Shown here one piece after another: positions 8,431-19,302 of a DNA stretch of 45,478 nucleotides. A program made the translations under genes and the position numbers. The notes under the pieces were generated by a model that did no database searches, was not told the origin of the DNA, and saw only the letters and a program-made list of their open reading frames with translations. The DNA lies in contig NZ_JAABNR010000025.1 of the NCBI RefSeq assembly GCF_009925085.1, forward strand, positions 1 through 45,478. The letters run 5' to 3'. The stretch is from Stagnihabitans tardus (GTDB lineage: Bacteria > Pseudomonadota > Alphaproteobacteria > Rhodobacterales > Rhodobacteraceae). Each line of letters starts with the position of its first letter. Position 1 is the stretch's first letter.

Positions 8431-9171
8431 TCAGGGCGCGACGCGGACCGGGCAGAGGCGGGCGGAAAAGCCGCGCATCCCTTTGTCGTCCTGCTCATAA
8501 TCCATGAAGACCAGCATCCCGACCCCGGGCCGCAGCGCCTCGACCCGGACCTGCCGATCGGTCACGGCACCCATGTCGGCGGCAAGGCCCCCCGGACCCG
8601 CGCCCAGATCGGTCGAGAGCTCGGCAAAGGGGGCGGAGACCTGCAACAGGCGCCGCTCCCCGGGCTTCAGGACCAGGGCTTCCGAAGCGGCCTCGCCCGG
8701 GGGAGGTGCCGTTTGCGCCGCGCCTGCGGGGCCGAAGTCGCAATCCCCCCAGGCCCAGGCCCCCGGCTGCTCCATGACCGGCGCGAGGCTCCCGCTGCCC
8801 AGAAGGCAGGCATGGACCTGCCCCGCGCCGTCCCAAAAGCGCAACTCGGCCTTGGGGCCGCCTTCCCTCGCCCGCTCGCTGAAGACGAGGGCATGGCGCG
8901 GGTCCTGGAGGCCCTCGAAAAAGGCGAGGCCCTCGCCCAGGACCTCGACCCGGTCGAAGTCTACGGGTGTCGTGACCATGGCCGGGAAGCCCGTGGGCAC
9001 CAGGCCCGGCAAGGGACCGTTCACCGCGCAGGGCGGCGGTTCGGCGAGGACCGGGGCGGCCAGGAGGCAAAGCGCCCCCAGCGCGGCGCCCCGCCTCAGC
9101 AGCGCAGGGGTCTTGCCAGGCAAAGTCCTTGCCAATTTCTTAACGGAAAACAGGGTATGAAATGAATTCAA
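8431..9171 (-). CDS. Exported protein, C-terminal region resembles pilus/secretin N-domain
   Basis: A 246-residue protein I do not recognise by name. It starts at a TTG: a strong GGGGAGG lies seven bases upstream, while the nearby ATG at 9176 reads only two codons to a stop. Residues about 20-44 form a signal peptide (LLRRGAALGALCLLAAPVLA, cleaved near AEPPPC). The region about 166-240 (LVLKPGERRLLQVSAP, DRQVRVEALRPGVGMLVFMD) resembles the N-terminal domain of pilus and secretin proteins (Pil_N/CpaC-type), which is inference from the pattern. Four or more cysteines suggest periplasmic disulfides. It lies 33 bases downstream of trmJ, with a perfect 16-bp palindrome in the gap. Confidence 0.7.
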   Translation of the reverse strand: MNSFHTLFSVKKLARTLPGKTPALLRRGAALGALCLLAAPVLAEPPPCAVNGPLPGLVPTGFPAMVTTPVDFDRVEVLGEGLAFFEGLQDPRHALVFSERAREGGPKAELRFWDGAGQVHACLLGSGSLAPVMEQPGAWAWGDCDFGPAGAAQTAPPPGEAASEALVLKPGERRLLQVSAPFAELSTDLGAGPGGLAADMGAVTDRQVRVEALRPGVGMLVFMDYEQDDKGMRGFSARLCPVRVAP

Positions 9172-9184
9172 CGCATTACCTCCC

Positions 9185-9200
9185 CTTGCACGCGTGCAAG
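9185..9200. promoter_or_regulatory. Perfect 16-bp palindrome CTTGCACGCGTGCAAG
   Basis: Perfect inverted repeat filling half of the 33-base gap between the trmJ stop and the ribosome site of the downstream TTG-started gene. It could be a short terminator or attenuator for trmJ, or an operator for a dimeric repressor; the central CG dyad is typical of LacI-type operators. No T tract follows. Confidence 0.45.
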
Positions 9201-9204
9201 GCCG

Positions 9205-9942
9205 CTATTTCCCCGGGTTCTTGATCCGGTAGGCGATCTGGCGGAGCATGCCGTGAAAGGTCTGAACCTCGGCCCTTGTGAGCCCCAGCCGGGACCACAT
9301 GTTCCGCAGGGAGGTCTTCATCTTCGGCGCCTTGTGGGCCGGAAAGAAGAAGCCCGCGGCCTCGAGGTCTTCCTCGTAATGGGCGGCCAGGGCCGCGATC
9401 TCCCCGGCATCGGCGAGATCGGCGCCGGCCATCTCCATGACGACCGGAGCCACCTGAACCGTCTGCCGCCGCCATTCATAGGCCAGGAGAAGCACGCATT
9501 GGGCGAGGTTCAGGCTGAAGAACTCCGGGTTGACCGGGACCGTGACGATGGCATTGGCCCGCACGATATCCTCGTTCTCCAGCCCCGCCCGCTCGGGTCC
9601 GAACAGAAACCCCACCCGCTTGCCCTGGGCGGCCATCTCGCGGGCCAGCTCCATGGCTCGTTCAGGCGTATAGACCGGCTTGGTCAGCTCCCGCCCCCGC
9701 GCCGTCGTGGCCATCACGAAATCGCAGTCCTTCAAGGCCCCGTCGAGGTCCGCAAAGACCCCCGCCTGGTCCAGCACCCGCCCCGCACCGGAGGCCAGCG
9801 CCACCGCCCGCTCATTGGGCCAGCCGTCCCGAGGGCCGACGACCCGCATCCGCTCCAGCCCGAAGTTCAGCATGGCCCGGGCGGCTGCCCCGATATTCTC
9901 CCCCATCTGGGGCCTGACGAGCACGAAAACCGGGGGGATCAT
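9205..9942 (-). CDS. trmJ: tRNA (cytidine/uridine-2'-O-)-methyltransferase TrmJ
   Basis: A 245-residue SPOUT-class RNA methyltransferase that methylates the 2'-OH of position 32 in the tRNA anticodon loop with S-adenosylmethionine. The N-terminal SPOUT domain shows RPQMGENIGAAARAMLNFG, then the knot motifs LFGPERAGLENEDI and VPVNPEFFSLNLAQCVLLLA. The C-terminal helical extension (LRNMWSRLGLTRAEVQTFHG) is that of TrmJ. The start at 9942 (MIPPVF) has GGAGG before it; a further ATG 17 codons upstream adds unconserved sequence. TrmJ is cytoplasmic and normally dimeric. Confidence 0.92.
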   Translation of the reverse strand: MIPPVFVLVRPQMGENIGAAARAMLNFGLERMRVVGPRDGWPNERAVALASGAGRVLDQAGVFADLDGALKDCDFVMATTARGRELTKPVYTPERAMELAREMAAQGKRVGFLFGPERAGLENEDIVRANAIVTVPVNPEFFSLNLAQCVLLLAYEWRRQTVQVAPVVMEMAGADLADAGEIAALAAHYEEDLEAAGFFFPAHKAPKMKTSLRNMWSRLGLTRAEVQTFHGMLRQIAYRIKNPGK

Positions 9943-10036
9943 GGCGCCTCCATTCTGCCCTGCCCCCTTACAGAAACCCGTCCCCCTAGGCAACCGCCCG
10001 CCCTTGGGCTAAACCGCCCCAAAGCGAGGTATCCAG

Positions 10037-10654
10037 ATGTCCGAAGATCGCCCCCAGATCAACCTGATCACCCCCCCGGTGATCGACCTGATCACCTTCC
10101 CCGACCAACTGGCCTCGGTCATGGACGCGGTCGAGATCGCCTGCCTGCGCCTCTCGCTGGCCACGAAGGACCCCGATGACCTCGGCCGCGCGGCGGATGC
10201 CTGCCGCCTCATCGCCCATGCCCGCGACGTGGCCATCGTGATCGAGAACCACGTGGCCTTCGTCGAGCGCCATGGCCTCGACGGGCTCCACCTCACGGAC
10301 GGCGGCCGCCATATCCGCACCCTGCGCAAAGACCTCGGCCCCGACGCCATCCTCGGCGCCTGGTGCGGGGTCACCCGCCACGACGGCATGAACGCCGCCG
10401 AGGCCGGGGCGGACTATGTCTCCTTCGGCCCCGTCGGCCCCTCGCCGCTCGGAACCGGAGACCTCGCCCCCCATGACCTCTTCCAGTGGTGGTCCGAGAT
10501 GATCGAGGTCCCGGTCGTCGCCGAAGGCGCCCTGACCCGCGAGCTCGTGGCCTCCCTCGCCCCGGTCACCGATTTCTTCGCCCCCGGGCCGGAGATCTGG
10601 ACCTCCGAGGACCCCGCCAAGGCCTTGAAGGCGCTGCTGGCGCCGATCCTTTAG
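10037..10654 (+). CDS. thiE: Thiamine phosphate synthase
   Basis: A 205-residue TIM-barrel enzyme of the ThiE/TenI family that joins the thiazole and pyrimidine halves of thiamine. Recognisable elements are IENHVAFVERHGLDGLHLTD (pyrophosphate and magnesium site region), GAWCGVTRHDGMNAAEAGAD, YVSFGPVGPS and the late PVVAEGALT. The family motif of E. coli ThiE (VHLGQED) is altered here to LHLTDGG, a variation also seen in TenI-like paralogues, so a TenI-like role remains possible. No TPP riboswitch or other thi gene adjoins it. A short hairpin follows at 10,671. Confidence 0.82.
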   Translation: MSEDRPQINLITPPVIDLITFPDQLASVMDAVEIACLRLSLATKDPDDLGRAADACRLIAHARDVAIVIENHVAFVERHGLDGLHLTDGGRHIRTLRKDLGPDAILGAWCGVTRHDGMNAAEAGADYVSFGPVGPSPLGTGDLAPHDLFQWWSEMIEVPVVAEGALTRELVASLAPVTDFFAPGPEIWTSEDPAKALKALLAPIL

Positions 10655-10670
10655 GGCCTGGAATCAAGCG

Positions 10671-10686
10671 CCTGGCCCCTGCCAGG
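10671..10686 (+). terminator. Short hairpin after thiE
   Basis: CCTGGC-CCCT-GCCAGG, a 6-bp perfect stem, begins 16 bases after the thiE stop. No T tract is present, so intrinsic termination is only possible, not shown. Confidence 0.35.
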
Positions 10687-10784
10687 TCGGAGGTTGCCCC
10701 CCCTGACCCGCGACAGCAACGCCTTCGCCCCGCCTGCGGAAACCAAGTGCCTCGGCTGGGCGCGCGATCGCCAATCCCGGCCAG

Positions 10785-10883
10785 GTGGTGAAGGGCGGTG
10801 ACCTGCGCCTTCATCCGAGGTATGCGAGCTTGAGGCATGAAGTGCTGCGCGATCCGATGCAGGCCTTCAGGGCAAATCCTTAA
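10785..10883 (+). pseudogene. Possible C-terminal tail of a lost toxin gene
   Basis: The reading frame ending with TAA at 10,881-10,883 gives VVKGGDLRLHPRYASLRHEV followed by LRDPMQAFRANP. This has a natural amino-acid mix, unlike neighbouring frames. It is closed on the left by an in-frame TGA near 10,705 and has no ATG with a ribosome site; GTG codons at 10,785 and 10,788 are the only nearby starts. Its stop lies 21 bases before the Imm11-type gene and ahead of that gene's ribosome site, the usual layout of toxin followed by immunity gene. I infer a truncated toxin end left after deletion. The toxin family cannot be named from so short a piece. Confidence 0.4.
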
Positions 10884-10904
10884 CGCCAAAGGGAGGTCTT
10901 CAAG

Positions 10905-11600
10905 ATGGTCTGGGGCATCGTGTTGCCGACTGGATTTGGCAAGCACTTTCCAAGAAGCGACTTCGTCGGTTGGAAAGAGCACCTGAGCCGTCGGTTGAAG
11001 GACCTGGCCCCAGAGGTGAAAGCCATGATGGATGGGTCCGTGGCGGATTACTGCTACCGGGTGTCCGAGGCGTTCACCCGCGAGGTCAGGAACCCTGCCA
11101 GGAGTCAGTCTCCTGTCCGCATGCCTGACATTGATGAGCTGCCGCAGGAAATTCGGCTGGAAGGCGCCCATACGGACTTGGCGGCGTTCTTCATGACACG
11201 CGATCGCATGTTGGCCGTCGACGAGCAACTTAGGACCATCATCGAAGCCTTGGAACCGGGGGGGCATGTCTTCTGGCCGCTCCGGCTTACGACATCCAAA
11301 GGCGCGGACCTTCCGAAGCGCTACTTCGGATTGATCATTGGCCGCTTCTTGGACAGTTTTGATCTCGAAGCAACTCCGCCCGAGTCTGTCACCGGGACGG
11401 GCTATCAAAGGCAGGCAAGTGGCATGACAATGGCCGTTTTTGCGACATTGGCCTTTCGGGCCGACCAAATCGGCACTTCGCATCTTTGGCGTGAACGGCG
11501 TTTGTTGCGCCCGAGGGTTTTCCTGTCCGACATCTTGCAGGCCGAAATCCTCAAAGCCGGTCTGAACATCCCAAAGCATCACAAGGTGAAGACCATTTGA
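10905..11600 (+). CDS. Imm11/DUF1629-type immunity protein (orphan)
   Basis: A 231-residue cytosolic protein. The central segment AFFMTRDRMLAVDEQLRTII then EALEPGGHVFWPLRL, and the C-terminal FRADQIGTSHLWRERRLL followed by VFLSDILQAEILKAGL, follow the pattern of the Imm11 (DUF1629) family of immunity proteins, which neutralise toxins of polymorphic contact-dependent systems. The ATG has a good ribosome site (GGGAGGT, about 8 bases upstream). No intact toxin, Rhs, T6SS or CdiB gene is in the window; only a possible toxin tail lies just upstream. Its base composition is noticeably more A+T-rich than the flanking genes, consistent with transfer. Family assignment is from pattern memory and moderately sure. 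Confidence 0.68.
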   Translation: MVWGIVLPTGFGKHFPRSDFVGWKEHLSRRLKDLAPEVKAMMDGSVADYCYRVSEAFTREVRNPARSQSPVRMPDIDELPQEIRLEGAHTDLAAFFMTRDRMLAVDEQLRTIIEALEPGGHVFWPLRLTTSKGADLPKRYFGLIIGRFLDSFDLEATPPESVTGTGYQRQASGMTMAVFATLAFRADQIGTSHLWRERRLLRPRVFLSDILQAEILKAGLNIPKHHKVKTI

Positions 11601-11677
11601 GGATGCCCCTGCCGTTGGCGGGTCTTCAAGCCCCCGATGTAACCTCTCAACAGATCGCCGAACGCCCCCATTCATCT

Positions 11678-11734
11678 TTTCGCAAATATCCCGGGGGGAG
11701 AGGGCGAAGCCCGAGGGGGGCAGCGCCCCCCTCG
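11678..11734. terminator. Hairpin module between convergent genes
   Basis: TTTTCGCAAATATCCCGGGG at 11,678 is followed by a small GGGCGAAGCCC fold and a perfect 9-bp stem (11,712-11,720 with 11,726-11,734, loop CAGCG). It belongs to the same family as the modules near 2,146 and 32,150, and here probably terminates the convergent Imm11 gene, olsA or both. The rest of the 205-base gap holds nothing I recognise. Confidence 0.55.
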
Positions 11735-11805
11735 CCCGCAGGCGAAGGCGAATGCCGCAGCCGAGGCAAAAGGCTTGGCCAAAGGCCGCAATTTGCTTCG
11801 TCCGC

Positions 11806-12624
11806 TTACTCCGCCAGCGGATGCGAAGTGCGGATCACCCTTTCGCAGTAATTCGCCAGGACCTTGCGGTTCTCGAAGGCCGCCACCGTCACCGGCGCAT
11901 GGAAGATCACCTCGACGGAGCCCCCGCGCCGATCCCCCAGCACCATCAACAGATGCGGCCCGAATTCCATGTCGCCCCACCAGCCGTAATGGCGCGGATC
12001 GCAACCCTCCGGCGCATGATAGACCACGGTCACAGGCTGAACCTGCATCGGCGGCGCGGTCTCGACCGTGAAAAACGCCTGGAACAGCGTCGATTTGAAG
12101 GGCAGGATGTGCAGCGCATCGGTGCTGGTCCCCTCAGGGAAAAACAAAAGCTTGTGCCCCGCCTTCAGCCGCGCCTCGAAGAGCTCTTGCTGCTTCTTGG
12201 CCTCGGTCCCCTTGCGCGCGATAAAAACCGTCCCAGTGGCGCGGGCCAGGATGCCGATGCCGGGCCAGCCATGGACCTCTTCCTTGGAGACGAAATAGAC
12301 CCGCGCTGCCGCGTTCAGCGTGAAGATATCCAACCAGGAGGAGTGGTTGGCGACAATCGCCCCCGGCTCCTTCAGCGCGCGGCCCTTGACCGTATAGCGG
12401 ATGCCCAGGATCGCCATGGCCGAGCGGCAGACGAATTGCGTGATGAACGGCGTCCAGGGCCGTCTAACGCCATAAAGCGGCGCCTCGACGGCGCGCAGCA
12501 CCAGCATGACCAGAAGGCAGCCATAGGTCAGCCCGCCCAGAAGCAGCCCCCGCCTCAGGACGCGCAGCCAGCCCATGACCCCAAGGGGCGGCATCGCCAT
12601 CTCGGCCGCGTTCCAGTCATTCAT
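11806..12624 (-). CDS. olsA: Lyso-ornithine lipid O-acyltransferase
   Basis: A 272-residue PlsC-type acyltransferase. The acyltransferase motifs are NHSSWLD (H94-x4-D99, catalytic dyad), ATGTVFIAR around 129 and FPEGTST around 162. A hydrophobic helix at about 25-45 anchors it in the inner membrane. Located directly after olsB with an ATGA overlap, it most likely adds the second fatty acyl chain to lyso-ornithine lipid (OlsA); a role as general 1-acyl-glycerol-3-phosphate acyltransferase (PlsC) is the alternative. The start at 12,624 is fixed by this overlap; the longer frame upstream is antisense-like. Confidence 0.87.
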   Translation of the reverse strand: MNDWNAAEMAMPPLGVMGWLRVLRRGLLLGGLTYGCLLVMLVLRAVEAPLYGVRRPWTPFITQFVCRSAMAILGIRYTVKGRALKEPGAIVANHSSWLDIFTLNAAARVYFVSKEEVHGWPGIGILARATGTVFIARKGTEAKKQQELFEARLKAGHKLLFFPEGTSTDALHILPFKSTLFQAFFTVETAPPMQVQPVTVVYHAPEGCDPRHYGWWGDMEFGPHLLMVLGDRRGGSVEVIFHAPVTVAAFENRKVLANYCERVIRTSHPLAE

Positions 12625-13376
12625 GCCTCGCGGCCCTTCCGGATGTGAAAATCGCGCCGCCTTGCGCTCATCTGCGCCGTGTCCATCACGAGGCAGACAT
12701 CCACCGTGTTGAAATCCCGGTCGATGAAGGCCCCGTCCGAGACATGACCTCCCAGCCGCAGATAGGCCTTGATCAGCGCGGGCACATGGGCCGCGCAATC
12801 GGGCGGGCAGAGGTCCATGCGCTGCGCCCCGTGGGAAAGCGGCGTGACCCGCAAGGCCTCGGGCGCGCGGTGGTTGTGCCAGAGCCAGGAGAGCGGCTTG
12901 GCAAGGCCCTCGACATCGGTGCCATGAAAGGAGGCCGGGCCGAAGAGCACTTCGATCCCGCGGTCCTGGACGTAATCGGCCAGGCCGTTCCACAGCATCA
13001 GCATCGAGGTCCCGCCCCTGTGGTCGCGGTGGACGCAGGACCGGCCAAGCTCCAGGAGCCGCCGCCCCGAGGCGCGCAGGGCGGAAAGGTCGAACTCCGC
13101 CTCGCTGTAGTAACGGTCGGTGCGGCCCGGCGGCAAAAGACGATAGACGCCCACGACATCCGAAAGCGTCGCCGGGTCGCGGCGCGGGTCTATCAGAAGA
13201 AGGTGATCGCAAAGCGGGTCGAAAGCGTCGCTCTCCAGCCGGGCCGCGTGGTCGACGCCCGGCCCATCGGCCCCAAGTTCGCGCACGAAGACCTCGTAGC
13301 GCAGCCTTTGCGCGGCGGCCAGGTCGCGCCCATCCCGCGCCAGCCGCAGCGTCAGCCTCAGATCATGCACTGTCAT
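12621..13376 (-). CDS. olsB: L-ornithine N-alpha-acyltransferase
   Basis: A 251-residue GNAT-fold acyltransferase of the OlsB family, which transfers a 3-hydroxyacyl group from acyl carrier protein to ornithine, the first step of phosphate-free ornithine lipid synthesis. The family pattern is clear: AAQRLRYEVFVRELGA at about 21-36, DHLLLIDP, VGVYRLLPP, YSEAEFDLS, LELGRSCVHRDHRGG (about 130-145) and GPASFHGTD. The ATG at 13,376 (MTVHDLRLTL) is chosen because upstream codons lack family similarity. It is translationally coupled to olsA. In some alphaproteobacteria olsB is induced by phosphate limitation; no full Pho box was found here. Confidence 0.92.
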   Translation of the reverse strand: MTVHDLRLTLRLARDGRDLAAAQRLRYEVFVRELGADGPGVDHAARLESDAFDPLCDHLLLIDPRRDPATLSDVVGVYRLLPPGRTDRYYSEAEFDLSALRASGRRLLELGRSCVHRDHRGGTSMLMLWNGLADYVQDRGIEVLFGPASFHGTDVEGLAKPLSWLWHNHRAPEALRVTPLSHGAQRMDLCPPDCAAHVPALIKAYLRLGGHVSDGAFIDRDFNTVDVCLVMDTAQMSARRRDFHIRKGREA

Positions 13377-13467
13377 CGCCGCCCCCTCACGCCTCTCGCT
13401 CCCCCCTCCTGCGGCAGGAATGCTGCCGTTTTGTGACAGGCCCCGCAAGCCCTCCCTACTTGGCCCC

Positions 13468-13647
13468 CTACTTGGCGTTGCCGAAATCCAGCACAAGGTC
13501 GATTTGACCCAGGTCGATCACAACCTTTCCTTGATGCTCGAAGTTAACCGTGCATTTACCATTAATGAGAGATTGTACCTGACCAAGACCCCAGTCGGGG
13601 CACTGGGGGTGCCTGACCAGCATGCCCGGCTCCAGAAACGACCGCAT
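13468..13647 (-). CDS. DUF3553 domain protein
   Basis: A 59-residue protein matching the small DUF3553 family: MRSFLEPGMLVRHPQCPDWG, then LGQVQSLINGKCTVNFEHQG and KVVIDLGQIDLVL. The fold is probably a small beta barrel similar to those in helicase tails and transcription factors; the function is unknown. The ATG at 13,647 has AAAGGGG upstream. A longer form from 13,674 would have no ribosome site and would abut the divergent chpT start. Only 25 bases separate the two divergent starts, so the promoter of each gene must lie within the coding region of the other. Its middle (about 13,536-13,580) is unusually A+T-rich and carries a CtrA-like site. Confidence 0.75.
   Translation of the reverse strand: MRSFLEPGMLVRHPQCPDWGLGQVQSLINGKCTVNFEHQGKVVIDLGQIDLVLDFGNAK
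13543..13558 (-). promoter_or_regulatory. CtrA-box-like site inside the DUF3553 gene
   Basis: On the minus strand the sequence reads TAAA-N7-TTAAC, one mismatch from the alphaproteobacterial CtrA consensus TTAA-N7-TTAAC. It sits about 115 bases before the chpT start in an A+T-rich patch that is out of character for the surrounding coding sequence. Because ChpT feeds phosphate to CtrA, feedback control is plausible but unproven. Confidence 0.35.
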
Positions 13648-13672
13648 CGACTGCCCCTTCGAAAGGAATCCC

Positions 13673-14269
13673 ATGAGCGACAAGTCAGATCTCGCTGCCC
13701 TCCTGGGCTCGCGCATCTGCCATGACCTTATCAGCCCGATCGGCGCGATCGGCAATGGGTTGGAGCTGTTGATGATGGAAACCGGCTCGCGCGGGCCGGA
13801 GATGGCGCTGATTTCCGAAAGCGTGGCCCATGCCAATGCGCGGATCAGGTTCTTCCGCGTGGCCTTTGGCGCCGCAGCCGGTGAGGCGCGGCTGGGCCGG
13901 GCCGAGGTGGCCTCGATCATTTCCGACATGACCAAGGGCGGGCGGTTGTCGATCGACTGGCAGACGGGGGCGGACCTGTCGCGGTCGGAGGTGAAGATCG
14001 CCTTCCTGCTTCTGATGTGCCTGGAATCGGCCATGGCTTACGGCGGCAAGATCACGGTGCAGGTCGATGGCGGGCGCTGGTCGATCATGGGCGAGGCGAA
14101 CAAGCTGCGCATCGATCCCGCCCTTTGGGCCGTGCTGGCCGATCCGACGGCCGAGCCGGAGATCACGCCCTCGAACGTGCATTTCCCCTTGGCCGCCGAA
14201 GAGATCTCCCGCCGCCAGTTCCGCCTGGCGGCCGATCTCGGCCAGACCTCGATCAAGCTGAGCTTCTGA
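13673..14269 (+). CDS. chpT: Histidine phosphotransferase ChpT
   Basis: A 198-residue phosphotransferase of the CckA-ChpT-CtrA relay that controls motility, gene-transfer-agent and other late functions in Rhodobacterales. The N-terminal helix holds the phospho-accepting histidine H17 in SRICHDLISPIGAIGNGLEL. The rest forms a degenerate histidine-kinase-like ATPase domain that no longer shows nucleotide-binding G boxes, as is normal for ChpT. The start at 13,673 follows AAGGA by about six bases. ChpT acts in the cytoplasm as a dimer and takes phosphate from the CckA receiver domain. CckA and CtrA are not in the window. A CtrA-like site lies upstream within the divergent gene. Confidence 0.88.
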   Translation: MSDKSDLAALLGSRICHDLISPIGAIGNGLELLMMETGSRGPEMALISESVAHANARIRFFRVAFGAAAGEARLGRAEVASIISDMTKGGRLSIDWQTGADLSRSEVKIAFLLLMCLESAMAYGGKITVQVDGGRWSIMGEANKLRIDPALWAVLADPTAEPEITPSNVHFPLAAEEISRRQFRLAADLGQTSIKLSF

Positions 14270-14355
14270 GGGGCCGTCACGGATTGCGCCGGGCGTGCTG
14301 ACGGCCCCGCGTCACCTTGCGCGGATCGGCCATGCGATCCCGCCAGGGACCCGCC

Positions 14356-14469
14356 GTCCCGGGCTTGACCCGGGACCTCGACCCAAGAGGACCGACCCCC
14401 AGCCCGCGGGCGCAACATCCGTTGCACCGATCCCCCAATGACATGGAGGCCCCGGGTCAAGCCCGGGGC
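14356..14469. repeat. Inverted pair of CCCGGGCTTGACCCGGG elements
   Basis: CCCGGGCTTGACCCGGG is the core of 14,356-14,376 and its reverse complement is the core of 14,449-14,469, followed and preceded by dissimilar sequence. Each half is itself a near-palindrome; together they form a long-range hairpin. The flanks of the second copy (GATCCCCCAATGACATGGAGG) resemble short palindromic repeats scattered through many alphaproteobacterial genomes. It fills most of the 234-base gap between chpT and the convergent proA. Confidence 0.65.
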
Positions 14470-14503
14470 AGCCCAGCTTTTGGGACAAGGGCGCGAGACC
14501 GCC

Positions 14504-15763
14504 TCAGTCCCGGATCGTCCCATCCCCGGTGACCAGGTACTTGAACGAGCACAGTTGCTCGGCCCCCACAGGGCCGCGCGCATGCATCTTGCCGGTCGCA
14601 ATCCCGATCTCGCCGCCAAAGCCGAACTCGCCGCCATCGGCGAACTGGGTCGAGGCATTGCGCATCAGGATCGCCGAATCCAGCCTCTGGAAGAACCGTT
14701 CCGCCGTCGCGTCATTCTCCGTCAGGATGCTTTCGGTATGGCTGGAGCCATATTTGCGGATATGGGCGATCGCCTCATCCACCCCATCCACCAGACGCGC
14801 TGCGATGATCATATCGAGGAATTCCCGGCCGAAATCATCGGGCGCGGCCCGCACGGTCCCCGGGATCTTCAAGAGCTCCCCTTCCGTGCGCACCTCGACG
14901 CCCGCCTTGATCAGGTCCTCGATCAGCACGGCGCCATGCTTGGTGTAGAACTGCCAGTCGATCAGCAGGCATTCCGCCGAGCCACAAATCCCCGTCCGCC
15001 GCGTCTTGGCGTTCAAGACCACGCGGCGCGCCTTCTCCAGGTCGGCATCGCGGTCGGCATAGACGTGGCAGATGCCCTCCAGATGCGCAAAAACCGGCAC
15101 CCGCGCCTCTTCCTGCACGCGGCCCACCAGCCCCTTGCCACCGCGCGGGACGATGACGTCGATCCAACGGGTGGCCCGCAGCATCTCCCCCACCATCGCG
15201 CGGTCCGTCACCGGGATCATCTGGATCGCCGCCTCAGGCAGCCGCGCCTCCTTCAGCCCCGCCACCATGCAGTCGTAAATCGCCATCGAGGTCTCGTGGC
15301 TCTCCGAGCCGCCGCGCAGGATCACGGCATTCCCCGCTTTCAGGCACAGGGCCCCCGCATCGGCGGTCACATTCGGGCGGCTCTCATAGATCACCCCCAC
15401 GACACCCAAGGGCGTCGCAACCCGCTGAATATGCAGCCCATTCGGCCGGGTCCATTCGGCCAGAACCCGCCCGACCGGGTCCTTCTGCTCGGCAATCGTC
15501 CGCAGGCTGTCCACCATCCCGCGGATCCGCCCCTCGGTCAGCACCAGCCTGTCACGCATCGCAGGCGTGATCCCCCGCGCATCCGCCGCCGCCAGGTCCA
15601 TGACATTGGCGTCCAGGATCTCCTGCCGCCGCTCCCAGACGAAATGCGCGGCACTCACCAGCGCTGCATATTTCCGCTCCTGCGAAGCATAGGCCAGCTC
15701 CGCCGCCGCCGCCCTGGCGCGCGCGCCAATCTCATTCATCAGGCCCGAGAAATCCTCGACCAT
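14504..15763 (-). CDS. proA: Glutamate-5-semialdehyde dehydrogenase
   Basis: A 419-residue NADPH-dependent gamma-glutamyl phosphate reductase, the second step of proline synthesis. Family elements are [19 protein letters not shown] (about 115-133), [21 protein letters not shown], and the catalytic cysteine C260 in [10 protein letters not shown]. The length equals the bacterial standard of about 417-421. It lies 73 bases downstream of proB on the same strand; a hairpin plus the conserved tail in that gap probably attenuates transcription between them. obg-proB-proA is a common order in alphaproteobacteria. Confidence 0.97.
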   Translation of the reverse strand: MVEDFSGLMNEIGARARAAAAELAYASQERKYAALVSAAHFVWERRQEILDANVMDLAAADARGITPAMRDRLVLTEGRIRGMVDSLRTIAEQKDPVGRVLAEWTRPNGLHIQRVATPLGVVGVIYESRPNVTADAGALCLKAGNAVILRGGSESHETSMAIYDCMVAGLKEARLPEAAIQMIPVTDRAMVGEMLRATRWIDVIVPRGGKGLVGRVQEEARVPVFAHLEGICHVYADRDADLEKARRVVLNAKTRRTGICGSAECLLIDWQFYTKHGAVLIEDLIKAGVEVRTEGELLKIPGTVRAAPDDFGREFLDMIIAARLVDGVDEAIAHIRKYGSSHTESILTENDATAERFFQRLDSAILMRNASTQFADGGEFGFGGEIGIATGKMHARGPVGAEQLCSFKYLVTGDGTIRD

Positions 15764-15772
15764 CCCTAAACC

Positions 15773-15826
15773 CTTTCAATTTGGCCCAAATATCTCCACG
15801 GGGGTCCGGGGGTGTGAAACCCCCGG
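15773..15826 (-). terminator. Hairpin module between proB and proA
   Basis: On the minus strand a perfect 7-bp G+C stem (15,806-15,812 with 15,820-15,826, 7-base loop) is followed by GGAGATATTTGGGCCAAATT and GAAAG. It is the same hairpin-plus-tail family as near 2,146. It lies between two genes of one pathway, so complete termination would need a second promoter for proA. Confidence 0.55.
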
Positions 15827-15836
15827 GCGCGTGGGA

Positions 15837-19223
<3,387 letters not shown>

Positions 19224-19302
19224 GAGCCACCTCTTTTCGCCGCCACCCTAACCCGCCCCCGCCCCCCTTGTCATTCCCCCGGCCACGGACCAATAGGCGC
19301 CG

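Noticed and set aside
13429-13439. Pho-box half site CTGTCAC-AAAA upstream of olsB
   Set aside because: The second half of the direct repeat (CGGCAGC) matches the consensus poorly, so a PhoB site cannot be claimed although olsB is phosphate-regulated in some relatives.
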